Below, one piece after another: positions 1 through 11,962 of a stretch of DNA of 64,000 bases. The stretch's first letter is position 1. Every line of letters starts with the position of its first letter. The stretch is from Polytrichum commune. Lineage: Eukaryota > Streptophyta > Polytrichopsida > Polytrichales > Polytrichaceae. The stretch lies in contig OX485803.1 of NCBI GenBank assembly GCA_950295325.1, forward strand, positions 60,711,554 to 60,775,553. The letters are read 5' to 3'. The position numbers were made by a program, and so were the translations under genes. The notes beneath the pieces were generated by a model. That model ran no database searches. It was not told where the DNA came from and saw only the letters and a list, made by a program, of their open reading frames with translations.

Positions 1-1141
1 TTTGGTTTTTTTTTCTCCCATCGGTTCATGCACGTTTGCCAGAGCGTCCTGGCTCACATCGGAGTTGCTCTTTCAGTCGTCGCCTCCAGCTGGACCCTCC
101 AATGTATGTCGTTTGCCTTACTGGTTTACCAACCACCTTCTTCTCATGAAGGCACTGTGTATCTCCCTTCTCTTGAACTGACAAGCTAACCCGCCCCCTC
201 ACGCATCTCGCATTTGCTGCACCCCAGTTTTGCGATACAGTTGTGAGCCGGTCGTCTAGGTTTTCGCAGGTGGGATTCTTAGGTGGTTCTGATAATTGCC
301 ATGATGCTGCTAGTTCGTGATTGCGAGAAGCGGCGAGGGGGATGACTGAGGCGCAGGAGATGCTAGACTAGTACTTCAGTGTTTTCACTCCAGTGTTGGA
401 CGTCGGTGTTTGAGCTTTTCTTTATTTTCTGTTTTTCTGCATAGATTCCTACAACAACATGAAATTCGGAGTATTGGTGCAGATTTTTAAGTTACTTGTG
501 TCCGTGGCATTGCTTGGCCAACTAGCTCTGTTCATGCATGGGTCAAGCAGTAGATTCAAGATTAAACAGTCTGGATGCGTGAATCCCAGAACTAACAATT
601 GAATATGAAGTTATGTTTTGTTTGCTATTCACCAAACGTGCAGCAGCTCTAAACGTGATGCATGCATAGTCCTCCTGGAAGTATGTGATGCAGATGCAAT
701 ACAGAAGTCAATAAATTTGGGGTGGGTGGTTTGCAGGTGACTACTTCGTGTGTTTGGTGCCAAACAACATGGCAACACCCGACACGCGTGTCGTCCGAGA
801 ACCTGCCCGCCATTGTCATGGGGAGCCTGTGTCCGCACATATATGGCAGGGTGTGGGGGAGGGGCCATTCCGCGCGCACGGGCGCAAGAAACATAAAGGC
901 AGAAGTCCGCGCGTCCAACAGTCTCCGGACAAACACAGATTGGGGAAACTCCCTCGAATGCCCGAGGCGACTGTCCCCCACCCTTATACTTCATCCCTAC
1001 ATAGCAATTGGTTTTTTGCAATACATTGTTTGTCATCAGTGTGTGTGTGCAAGTTGTATTTTGTGAAGGCCGAGCATGCCATATTGCCTGCCATTCACAT
1101 TGTACGTGACATTATAGTTTTATATCCTTGTGCAGAGGGAC
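1..1141. other. Unassigned leader of the CACTA region
   Basis: No gene is supported here. The sequence becomes GC- and CpG-richer from about 720 onward. A pyrimidine-rich stretch ending in CAG at 1133-1135 lies just before the first ATG of the next gene, so a 5' UTR intron acceptor is possible. No CACTA-type terminal inverted repeat was found, so the left end of the element may lie outside the window. Confidence 0.3.
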
Positions 1142-2968
1142 ATGAATGTTGCACATGCACGGAACTCTCAGTGTGAGCCTCACTACGGCTATGGCTATGT
1201 CCCAAATCCATATCTACACCCATACCACGATTACGCGGCACTGACGCAATCTGCATATGGACCACCACAACCAACACTGGCTCCATATCCGTATGGCGGA
1301 TATGGAGCACCACACCATAAAGGACGAAGACGCGGGTTGCAGGAAACGTCGAGCTCCCCCCAGAGTAGCAGCAACAAGTCTGCACATTTAAACGAGTTGG
1401 AGACAGAGTGCGCGAATGCAACTGACGTCAAAGGAGCTGCGGATGTCTTGCAGACATCCAACCCTGTAACAGCGGGGACTGCAACTGCAACGAAGGACAG
1501 CGTGGCTTGTCAACAGGAGTCGCGGCAGGGTGCAACATCCAAGGGGGCTCCGGATGTGGTATGCACTCGTCTTTGATGATTACTTGTGTAGGTCGCATAA
1601 ATTGAAAGCAAAACCAATCATGCGCAATTGTGAATGTAATTGGCGTGTCATTTTCCACAACATGGCCATTTCGCATGTAACAACATTAGCACAATGCAAG
1701 CCCAAGCTGCGAGTGATGTTGTAATGACGCCTTACATATGCGTATGCAGCACGAAGACGACGAGCAACCGCTCTCCCAAGTCTTCCGCGTTGCGACTCCG
1801 CAAGGGCATTGCAATACTTGTGGACAACCAACTAAGGCCAGCTGGCAATCAGAGGCAGAGAAGATGCTCGGGATTCTCGACAAGAGGGTCGCAATAGTTG
1901 AGGATAGACTGGGGAGTGTAGTGGATGGGATAGCCAAAATTATTGCGGAATTGGGTGCACGAAGTCATGGATGTGGAAAGGACGTCGAAGCAAGGACATC
2001 CGCACACATACGCAACATGTCACACGCACCTGTGCATGATGCCACAACAACCCCCTTGCAGCAGCAGCAAGGAGAGAGCCCAAAACAGGCGGGAGGCATG
2101 GATGCAGAGAAGCCGTCTTCTCCACGTCCTGCGAAACAAAGTAATGCGAACGATGTCGATGATCGCGGAGCCATTTTGGACCACCCAATTGTTGTGGGCG
2201 ATGACGCGTCGAGCTCTGGTGGGAACAAGGGGTGCAACATGGAAGGGAGCCCGAGCAAAGGGGCAATCATCTCAAAGCGCGTGCATGCCAATCCGCGGCA
2301 GCGCGTCGTCCCTTTTGCAGGCAGCCTGAACGGGCCGCAGCCTCGCGTGGCACCTGTTGTTGCACGCGAAGGCACTGCTTTCTATGTTGCCCCGCACGCG
2401 CCTATGCAGAAGGACCCCTCTGGGTATGCTGGCGGCACAGACTCTGGACGAACGCTGGAACCCGCTTTCGTGCCTCCAGTGTTGGAGCCAAAGAGATCCG
2501 GAGTGAGCATTTTTCCCAACCTAGTGAATATTGTGTTTGGTATTGCATGTGCACTGTTGGCTGCTTTGTATGTATTGTTCCAGGTTTCACCGGCACGCAT
2601 CAAATGTTTAACACTGACTGGTGTTTTCTCGCACACAGGTTCCACTGAGGCACAACACCAAGTGTTGGGTCTTGCACCCAGGATTCAACAAGGAGGTCGT
2701 GGGAGTGGCCAAAGCGGGTGTGCACAACAAGTCCCGCAGCCACCAGAAGCATTTGGTATCCGCATGCAGAGACGGGGAGCAGTACATATTGTTCAAAAAA
2801 ATCTTCCGCCACGACACTCCACTCCTCTACCCCGATGATCCTTGCATTGGCCAAAACAAAATGTGCGATGCCGTTGTATGGAATTCTGGGAGGCCCGAGA
2901 AGTGGGTGCGATGGGCGTGCAAGTACTTGCACGAAGTAACAGAGGAGGGCGCAACGGACTGGGTATAG
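1142..2968 (+). CDS. Putative CACTA accessory protein, three exons
   Basis: Exons 1142-1558, 1750-2502 and 2639-2968 join in phase 0 across GT-AG introns (GTATGC donor; GTGAGC donor with CACACAG acceptor) to give about 499 aa. Exon 1 (1-139) is rich in Tyr, Gly and Pro at its N-terminus and looks disordered. Exon 2 starts with a Cys-containing segment and a likely coiled coil (about residues 165-205), followed by Ser/Pro/Lys-rich linker. Exon 3 is the most fold-like part, with many Cys, His and Trp residues and ending near WVRWACKYLHEVTEE. The hydrophobic stretch that would be read through at 2503-2583 is better explained as intron. No known domain is recognised. CACTA elements commonly carry a second DNA-binding protein beside Tnp2, so a TnpA-like role is inferred. 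The ATG at 1142 is the first clear one, but a 5' exon is possible. Confidence 0.5.
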
Positions 2969-5333
2969 GTGTTTTGGTTTTTGTAGTGCAAGCCCCTTGA
3001 CGTAGTACTGTGGCATGTATAGTTCAAGTATAGTGCCAAAACGGAGATTCGATATGTTGGATGTTCAAGTGTTGTGGTCGTACAAATCTGCGAGTAAAAA
3101 AAAAAACATTTCGGCATAAGAAAAATGTCTTCAAATATTGACTACGTTGTACAAATGCGTTTCATGTTCAAGAGGTTGGAGTATACGAACATGGCAGTTC
3201 ACAAAAATTGAAGAATGGGAGATGCTTACCTGCTTATTTACCTTTATTTGGATGTATTGAAGAGGTGCAATGTTATGAAACAAATTATAGTCATGAAAGA
3301 AGTTCCACACATTGGCATAAACAATTTAGTATATTATATCAATATATATATTGGGAAAAACAATAAAATGGTGCGTTTGGGGGGCATAGTCGCCAATATG
3401 GGCAGCTGTGACCCTTTCGTGGAGCAGACCGGTGCGATTTTTGTCTTCGCAGAGATTTGCAATTCAATTTTCATGGTCCTGGGCACAGTGCAGTCGGTGA
3501 AGACTGCAAAAGGCATTATTTTATTATGATTTTATTTGCTTCAGGCCCCCAATGTGCTTGGAATTTTGAGTTTCTTGGCCAACCAAACAATGGCATGTGG
3601 GAAAGTGTGTTTGCCACCATCATGTGCCGGCATTGCCCAACAAACTCGATATTGTATTTCATGTGAGGAGGCTGCACTGAATTTAAGGAAAACAAGATGG
3701 TCGCCGGGGAGGCTTCAGTGCCCTCATATACAAGAATAAGCTTGTGGTCTGCCACAAACACCTTCATCGATGGTGTATTAGTGGTGTCATTGCAATGCGC
3801 TTATATTAACATGTCATACATGACACAATGTAAATGATATGTGTACCCCTCATGGTGTTCGTAAAAAATATTATTGTCACCATACCGTGCAAACTGTATT
3901 TGACATGTCCAATAACTGGACCATTTTCCAGGAACCCGTCCACTGGAAAGGGTTTTTTTTTTCACATGTCCGTGGACGTGCTGGGAACCTTCCAAATAAT
4001 CACCAGTGCAGTGCAGCCTACCTCTGCCCACAGCCAGGGGAAGGGCAGTCTGTCCGATACTGTGGTGGCAGGTGTAGGTGCAGAGATGGCAGATCGGGGC
4101 AGCTGACGTGGGTGCACCCAAACAGTGGTTGTGAGGCGTGAACGGCCTCCCCATCGCAACGACGGCTGCTAAGGTGCCGCCATCAATCTTCTCAACCCCG
4201 TCCACCATGTTGCCGGAGGTCCAATGCTCCGTGCAAGCGACACAATAGCATTCATGCGCCAGAAACACAGGATTGTGTGTGCACCATCTTCTTGGGCAGC
4301 AGTTCCCACTAGGGGATAGTGGTCACATGGCCGTGGCTTTTGTTTCATGCGCGTTGGTGGTTTCTGCGTCAAGGGTTTTCTGTATTGTTGCCATTGAAGC
4401 TCCCTATCACCAATGATGCTTTGCAGGTGCAGAGGGGATTGTATATCGGGAGCCAGGTGGATGTAGAACATAGTGGGCGTGGTGCCAGGAAGCAACACAC
4501 TGTGCATCGCAGCACTGATCCCACCATCCAGGTGGTTGTAGGATATAATCCCCTTGCATATACGATTTCCTCGCACCTGCACCAGTGTGTGCATCGCACA
4601 ACCCACGAAGAGGGTGAGCCATACACAAGCGTGGCGTGTGGTGCACGTGCACAACAACATGTGTCGTGTAGCAGAAGTGCTTCGATTGGGCGTGGGGAGG
4701 ACACATGTGCATGGTTAGGAAGACGAGGTCGACGGGCGAAGACGTGCGCCAAATTCTGCGTTACTCTGTGACAGTGTGGAATGTTAGGGTTTGGGTGGCT
4801 GTTGTGCAAGATGGGCGCCAACATTTTTGCCGCTGGCACATAAGAAATAGGGGAGGGACAGGCGTTGGGGAACCAGATGCGAACGTCCGTTGGCACAACA
4901 CCTGTGCCAACAGCAAATGTGGAGGCGTTGTCTGTATGCAAGCACAAAGCACAACAGATCGGGATATGGGGAAAGAATACCGCTATGCACAGGGATGGGG
5001 AAAGTGAAGGCGATGCTGCTGGTGGGAAAAAAACGAAAAGTGGTGCGCTGTGAATGTGCATGGAAAGCATGACTATGGCGTGGGCAGTGCACAAAGTTGC
5101 CCGTCCTACGACTCGCAGTGGAGGGGGATAGTGGGGACTTAGCAACGCGAATATTTTGAATCAAACGGCTTGAGGTGAAGTGCCACTGCAATCGCGGGGG
5201 GGGGGGGGGGCAGGCATCCAAGTTCGAAAAAAAGAATAGGAAGGACGCAAGAAACTCTGGTTTTCAATGTGAGCAGTGGCAGGTATATTCCCAGAAGATC
5301 TGACACTTACTTGTACCGTGCTAGTAACGCGAC
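2969..5333. other. Interval between the two CACTA genes, no supported gene
   Basis: Several open frames of 90-260 codons occur on both strands, but they overlap one another, lack recognisable domains and are what GC-rich DNA gives by chance. A 15-base G run lies at 5196-5210, about 120 bp before the transposase start. The interval may hold the transposase promoter; no convincing TATA box was seen. Confidence 0.3.
5196..5210 (+). repeat. Poly-G tract upstream of transposase
   Basis: A run of 15 G residues. It lies about 120 bp before the first coding exon of Tnp2. It may be a simple slippage tract or a G-rich promoter element; nothing in the sequence decides between these. Confidence 0.7.
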
Positions 5334-8300
5334 ATGGACCGCGGCAGAGGGGCGCGGGTGCACCCCACAACAGATGCACAAAGGATAGAGCTCAGGGATG
5401 CAAAAATGTGGCGCCGCAAATCCGCACGACATGGAGGTTCAATGCAGACGAGGAGCAGGTGCCCATGCACGCTCTGTATGTTCGGCAGACCATTGTTGCG
5501 CGCAACACAAGCCCGACATCTACGAGACTATGGGAGACATCCACAGAGGAGGCTCCAGGAGCAGGTAAACACGGACACATAAACCACAATGTGGAATTCT
5601 GTGGTGCTGGTATGTTTTGCTTTGACATGAGCAGAATGATGCCCAAACATAATACATTCCAATTTGGTACAGGCAGACTGTCGCATCCATTCAGAAATGT
5701 TGCGTGAATGTTTGTGTCAAACTCATGCATGCAGTTGCGCAGTAATAAAAATGGAGGAAAAGTACAGGTACATATGTACCATGTTGACATGAGGCCTGTA
5801 TGTGTAGTAAAAAACTAATGGAGTTGCTGGAATTCAAGTTTGTAAGGATTTAAGAAGTCCCTCGGTGGATCATCTTTAAACATTTATCCTAGAAGAAGTG
5901 TGGCTTTCTTTGAAGACATATATATATGTCTATTACCACAGACGTGGTTGAACGTGATGGAGTATGATCATTGAGCAAAAAAATAGTTATTTTGGGAGTG
6001 CGAATGCTTGCATAAGTACATAGAACAGAGTATTTGGAGACCGAAATATTTCGGCACGCACCGCATGCATGGATGCATGTGAATTGCGGGGATGCAGGTG
6101 CCGATGTGATGGCCTGCGAACTTCTAGTGTATGTGTGCAGAAATATATAACCAGGTGGTGTTTGAGGTAGGGGGAAGAGAGGGACAGCTCCGACGAAGAG
6201 TGGGAGACCGCATATGCTGCACTCGACCCGCTCTCACAACTTGGATGGGGGAACCGTCGTGGGGTACAACGTGGGGGTGCTGCTGAGGTGGTGCGAGATG
6301 TGTTTGTTGCGGCAGATTTAGTGCACGAAGACGCCATGTCGGAAATGGGAGGGGTCGGGAGCAATGCCAGCGAGGGGGCGCCAAGTGCGGGCGACTGTGC
6401 GGTGGAGTCCACAGGCACAGATACAGATGCATGCATGGACCAGCAGGGCAGCGTGCTTGGCAGCGATGAAGGTTAGCAATGGGTGCATGGCATGTTGTGC
6501 GATTGCATTGTGAAATCCATGGTTGTTTGTACTATGCACACGACTGACTGGCGGCATTGGAATGCAAGCACCATACTGAACACTGGGACAGCAGGCTGAA
6601 ACATGTATTGACGCAAAAGGTTGCACATGATGACCGCAGACGAGGAGGTGTGGAGCAACTTTAGTGGAGAGAGCAACAACGACAGTGGTGGCAGCGAATC
6701 CGAGGACGAGGTGCAATTGGAGGGAGACTCCGAGACGCATGCACAAAGTGTCTGCCCAGGTATCCAGAATGCTACAGCACTGAACGAAGAGGCAACAACC
6801 CCTCTGTATTGTGGATCCAGCGTATCCAGGCTAGACAGCACACTCATGTTCATGAATGTCTGCCGCACGCACAAAGTGACAAATGCGTGCATTAGCGAAT
6901 TGTTGAACCTGCTATCGAAGGTGATTCTCCCAACATCAAACTCTTTTCCTAGCAGCAAAGGGATGGCCTCCACAATGCTTAGCAGACTCGGACTGAGATA
7001 CGATTGTATCGACGCTTGCAGGAACGGGTGTGTGCTGTATAGATGCGAGTATGCTGAAATGGACACATGTCCCGTGTGTCAAGCCGCCAGGTATAGGAAT
7101 GCAGGATTGTCGCGGGTACCTGTGAAGGTTTTGAGGCATTTTCCACTTGGTCCAAGGCTGAGGAGAATGTTCTCCACACCTCAACTTGCGACATTAATGA
7201 CATGGCATGCAGAGAACGTGTCGACGGACAGGAGGATGCGGGGGCCTTATGATTCGCCGCAATGGTCGCATGTGAGAGAGAAACACGCCGAGTTTGAAGC
7301 GGACAGCAGGAACATACATCTCGGATTGTGTGCAGACGGCATAAATCCGCACTCACAGAAAAGGTCCACGCATTCCGTCTGTCCGGTGATGTTGCTAAAT
7401 TACAACATTCCCCCATGGCTGACCATAAAGAAATTTTTCATAATGCTCAGCCTTTTGATACCGGGCCCCGAAGCGGTCACGGGCGACCGCATGGATGTTT
7501 TTCTTGAGCCATTGATAGAGGAGCTGAGAGAGCTATGGATACAGGGCACATTATGCAATGACGCAGGGCGATGGCGAGGGGAGGCAAGGTTCACACTGCG
7601 GGCAATATTGTTGTGGTGCGTACATGACTTCCCTGCGTACGCCATGATGGCGGGGACATCGAACAAGGGATATTGTGCGTGTCCTGTCTGCGGACCAAAC
7701 ACACCCGCGAGGCACTCACAACATTTGTCGAAGGTTGTGTATGGAGGCAGCCACCGCAGGTGGTTGCCAGCAGACCACCCCTACAGGTTTGACACACACG
7801 TGTTCAAAACGCAAGAGCTGCAGGAAGCGCCTGCACGCATGGATGCGAACAAACACATACGATGGGTTTTTATGCGCGCAGAGTATGCGCGCTTTGGAGG
7901 GAGGCTTGCTGCACAGGGAGACCCAATGCTCTGCAGCGGCGTGAAGCGATTACCCTCTTTGTTTACTCTGCCGTACTGGAAGGTAATGAGCATGAAAAGT
8001 ACAACCAATGGCTGCACTTGTGCTTCATTTCTATATTGCATGCAAGAGGGCGAAGCAACACGCAGGGAAGAGGAAATGCACAATGCAACAATCATTGACA
8101 CTGGGAGCTACGGCAGACAGTGCAGACAGTGAGAGCAGAAGTGAGGAGGAGCAACAAAAAGGAGAGGGCATGCTTGGGTGGATGGAATGGCAGGGGTTAC
8201 GTAGACGGTGTGCACCAAACATGGCCTAACAACACACTGCGAAGCACGCTGCAGACACCACCTGACCATGTTTATGTGCAAAACGTGCATTGTATTGGCG

Positions 8301-10083
8301 ATGCACTGGAAAATAATGCAGACCATGAATTGGGGTGTGCAGGGTTTGCCCACCAGGCATGTGCTCGATGTAATGCACGTGGAGAAAAATATTGCGGAGT
8401 CGGTGATGAAATTCTTGTTTGGGGAAAAAGACACCCCAGAATCGCGGAAGGACTTGCATGCAATGGGAATGAGGCGTGAGTTGTGGCTGAGACCGGGGAG
8501 GAACAACCTGACATTTACAAAACCTTAGGCACCGTATGTGCTGACGGAGGCAGAAAAGAAAATCTTCGTAGAAGAGGTAAGTGCTATTCGAACGCCCAAA
8601 GGGTACGGGAGCTCATTTGGGAAACATCTATCGAAATCCAGGTTTATGGGTCTAAAGTCCCATGACTATCATTGCCTAATCCAGCAAATAATACCTGCAG
8701 TCAGCAAAACTCTGCTGCAGCCACTTCAGAGGACTACTTTGATACGGCTGGGAAAGAGCCTGAATCGAATATGTGCAAGGGTTGTAGAGAGGGCAGACAT
8801 CCCAGCACTAAGACTTTATGTCACAGAAACGCTGTGCTATTTAGAGTTGTGTTTTCCACCCTCATTTTTCGACATTATGGAACACAGTCTCGTGCATTTA
8901 GTTGACGACCTTGAGATGTGTGGGCCGGTGGGAGGGAGGTGGATGTATCCATGTGAAAGGTACCTGGGGACACTCAAATCGTATGTTCGCAACAAGGCTC
9001 ATCCAGAGGCATCAATTGCGAATGGGTACGCAGCAGATGAGGCACTAGGTTTTTGCACGGAGTACTTGAATTTGCAGGAGCACACGAAAAGGCACATGTG
9101 GGAGTCGGAGGAGGAGATGTCTTCGAAGGCGTCCGTTGTGGAGGGGCGGGGGCATGTGGTGAAGTTTTCAGTGACAGAGCTGAGAAGAGCACACGACCAC
9201 GTAATCATGCACCACGGCAACACAGAAGAAATGCGAAGGTGAGGAACGCGCACACACAGAATGCATAACTGCAAAGTGGTAGATAGATGAGAGCTCAAAT
9301 ACATAAATGACATGCGTTATGCTTCTGGTCGCACAGGGAGTACAGAGAGCAGGCCGAGGAGACACGCGCTACGGTTGCGTTCGCTACCTGGCTGCGGGCA
9401 AAGTTGGAAGGCCTGAATGCAGGGGACAGAGGGTGGGGGGAGGAGCTGAGGGCATTGGTTTCCGGCCCTTCCAGAAGGGCGTGCACTTTCAGGAGCATGA
9501 CATCCTTTGGTTCGCACTATAGGGTACAGGCAGATGAGGATGGTGTGCAACACGTGACTTTCGACTCGGGAGTTGCTGTGCTTGCCGCACGTGCACATGG
9601 ACAGCATCCCACACACAACAACGAAGAGGTGCAGCTGGCAAGAGTGGGGATATTGAAGGACATTGTGGTGCTCAATTATGGGCACATGATCATAGTATTG
9701 ATGGATGTGTCATGGGTGGCGGAAGACACCGAATCAAGGCCGCAATTGCGTCGAGACGAGCACGGGTTTTGGCTGGCCAACCTGGCCGCCAGACCTCGCG
9801 ACCGAACATCACCCTACTTGCTACCTCCATTGGCATCGCAGGTACAGATGCCGAATTGCTGAATGTTTTGAACCGCTGGGATGCAGGTTGTTCGGCCACG
9901 AGGCCTCTGGCTGGACACTGACACGTGCCTCAACATTCGCAGGTGTTCTTTGCGGACGACAAGTCCATGCGAGGGTGGTCTGTTGTGTTGAAAATGGAGG
10001 TTCGAGGACGAAGAATAAGCTGCACAGACATGGAGCACGCTCTGGGGCAGGAGGAGTCTTCTGGGGACCGGGCCGTGTTGTAG
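5334..10083 (+). pseudogene. Tnp2-type CACTA transposase, six exons, one in-frame TAG
   Basis: Exons 5334-5564, 6171-6471, 6640-7982, 8343-9238, 9337-9841 and 9943-10083 keep one frame over 1138 codons. Exon 1 ends with a transposase-associated Cys/His motif (CPCTLC...HLRDYG). Exon 3 is the Transposase_21/Tnp2 core, with CADG (Asp410), DVFLEPL (Asp463) and a CPVC motif; exon 4 opens with DVMHVEKN (Glu639). These are the likely DDE acidic residues. Exon 4 continues into a DUF4218-like block (GLKSHDYH, FPPSFFDIMEH, RWMYPCERY), and exons 5-6 form a DUF4216-like end (VFFADDKSMRGW). The only break is TAG at 8526-8528 (codon 687), between FTKP and APYVLTEAEKK, where family members read straight through. 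The frame is identical on both sides, and the possible GTGAGT donor at 8476 would shift the frame, so splicing does not rescue it. The product would bind element ends and catalyse excision and insertion. Confidence 0.9.
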
Positions 10084-11962
10084 GAAATGGAGGAACATGT
10101 GTTTACCATTGCAGAACACAACGCATGCGAAGGCTACCGCAGATGAAACAAGGGGGGAGCATATTGAATGGAGGAGGGGGAATCGTGCGGACGGGCGGAA
10201 CAGGAAGGGCCATAATGGGGAGGCGATGAGCAAGCACCGGAGGTTGGGGGGTGCGCACCGCACACGGAACACATACATGCCGATCAACGGAGCAGGACGG
10301 GGAACCCGGCGCACCCACACACTCACACAGAGACGCAGAGGGGGACCGAAGAATGCGTTGTGTGGGGGAGTTCCGGGAACAAGTGCGGAGCAACTTAAAG
10401 AGCAGCAAAATAGAATGCAACAACACTGCACAGACATTGGAAGACTAACAGCAGGGAAGGGCGAAATTTGTTGCAGCAAGTATTGGAATCGTGTTGCACG
10501 CAACACAGGGAAAGAAGAGGCATATTGTTCGAGGCAGGAGTGTAATGTTGTGTTCACAATCAATCCAGCAGAGAGGAAAGTGGCAGCACACATGCATGCA
10601 GACCGAGCGTAACATACAATGATGGAGCACTTGCACGAGGCATGACAGCAACGATTTGTTGCAAAAGCGAACGTGGGCAGGAGGAGACCATTTCCGGCGC
10701 ATTGCTCGATCGAATGTGGTGGAAGCACACGCAGGCACTCTTGCACTTGCCCCACTAGAGGACATGGATGCATACATAAAGCACATAACTGCAGTTTCGA
10801 ATTGGATTGTGGGGTTCTGTAAATTGCAGAATGGAGGAGAGCTGGGACCGAGGCAGCGAACCGGGAGGACTCTTCGGCAGGGGGGATATATAGGAGGGGG
10901 AACAATATATATGTTCCAAACAAAAATAGACACATAGGCAATGACATTGGATAGACCGAAAATTGTAAATTTAAATGACGGTGGAAGACAGCAAAATATG
11001 CACTATTTCCAATAAAATATGCCCATTCATATTCTTGTATTGCATGTTTTGCAGAGCGATCCCACATGGAAATTGCCCATCATCAGAGTACAACCACAGT
11101 ACATGAATACTTTGTGGAGGCACTAATATTAATTAAAAACGTGCCACCAAATACAGGCTCAATTGTCAAACATGACCGAATACATTGAAACAGAAATGTA
11201 GGTATACCAAATACGCATTGTGAAATACAGCAAAATTAAAGGACGACCAAATTGAAACCAGAAGCCAATGAAACACAAACGCCAGGTGGCTTTATGTATG
11301 TGGTCGTCAAATCATAAATGCAGCGGGTGGGAGTCTGTGCCAGATTTCGGAGTGTGGGCCCTAGCAATGGATGGCCCGTTTTTTTTTGCAACACCTACAA
11401 TAGGCCATCGTGGACAAGCCTTTGACAGGTAAAAAAATTTATTGCAGTCCTGCTGTGGAGTACCTGCCCTCCAAAAAATCTTGTCCGCAATTTGCTGCCC
11501 CTGTCCACATCTCCCACACAGAGGGCTGCCTCTGTCAGAGCCCTCTGTCGAAGAGGACCCCTTTCCTACTAGTGGTTGCCAACCAAGATTAAGAGGGAGA
11601 AAGTGAGAAGTTGACTGCAATCTTTCATGGGTTCGAGAAATGAAGCCAAATTTCATGTCAATGCCGAGTGCACTTCTCTAACATGCCTCTTTGAAAATTT
11701 TCATTCACAAAGGTGGTGACCTACAGTCCAATCTATCATGCATTCTCCATAGAAGAACATACTACGCCAAGACATTTTGGAGGACAGAATTTCATTAATG
11801 GACAGTGTACAGAGTCTACATATACAGCTTCAGAGCAAACGGTTTTTGAAGGTGATTTTAAACATGCAGCCATAACCCAACAAAACTATGGGTTCCGCTG
11901 AGCATCAGGACTAATAAAATAATCCACATCCTAAGTTGCAAACTTCATAAAAAGTCTTATAT
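10084..11962. other. Downstream flank of CACTA transposase
   Basis: After the TAG at 10081 the same frame reads on for 21 sense codons (beginning EMEEHVFTIAEHN) to a TGA, so the true end may once have been later. Further frames to about 10.9 kb have no recognisable domain. Composition turns AT-rich near 10.95 kb, a plausible right limit of the element, but no terminal inverted repeat is visible. The stretch 11.7-11.96 kb is presumably 3' UTR of the lipocalin gene on the opposite strand. Confidence 0.35.
11338..11560 (-). pseudogene. Possible zinc-finger (GRF-like) fragment
   Basis: On the minus strand an open frame carries PLCGRCGQG, then about 20 residues later CNKFFYLSKACPRW. The order Cys-Gly/Cys-Gly, Thr, aromatic pair, Cys, Cys-Pro resembles the GRF zinc finger found in topoisomerase III, endonucleases and plant transposon proteins, but the spacing is not canonical. 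There are no recognisable flanking domains. It may be a remnant of a captured or transposon gene, or chance. Confidence 0.22.

Larger units (their letters stand above)
1130..10083 (+). mobile_element. CACTA (En/Spm, CMC superfamily) DNA transposon, coding core
   Basis: The block holds a Tnp2-type transposase gene preceded by a second spliced gene in the same orientation. Base composition is clearly richer in G, C and CpG than the DNA beyond about 11 kb, which suggests a distinct and fairly young insertion. The coordinates mark only the coding core. Terminal CACT(A/G) inverted repeats and the 3-bp target duplication were looked for on both sides and not found with confidence, so the ends and full length are unknown. 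That the upstream gene belongs to the element is inferred from orientation, composition and proximity. Confidence 0.8.

Noticed and set aside
2503-2583. A transmembrane segment in the CACTA accessory protein
   Set aside because: The hydrophobic run begins at a GTGAGC donor in phase 0, and removing it as intron up to 2638 gives a coherent join, so it is more likely intron.
3801-5145. Minus-strand open frames of 155-258 codons between the CACTA genes
   Set aside because: They overlap frames on the other strand, have biased Cys/His/Pro composition and no domain; GC-rich DNA gives such frames by chance.
8476-8528. A 53-bp intron removing the TAG in the transposase
   Set aside because: The GTGAGT donor is present, but the join changes the frame and would delete coding-like sequence, so nonsense mutation is preferred.
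8526-8528. Reassigned TAG codon (for example TAG as Gln)
   Set aside because: The lipocalin ends with TAG exactly at its conserved C-terminus, so TAG is an ordinary stop in this genome.
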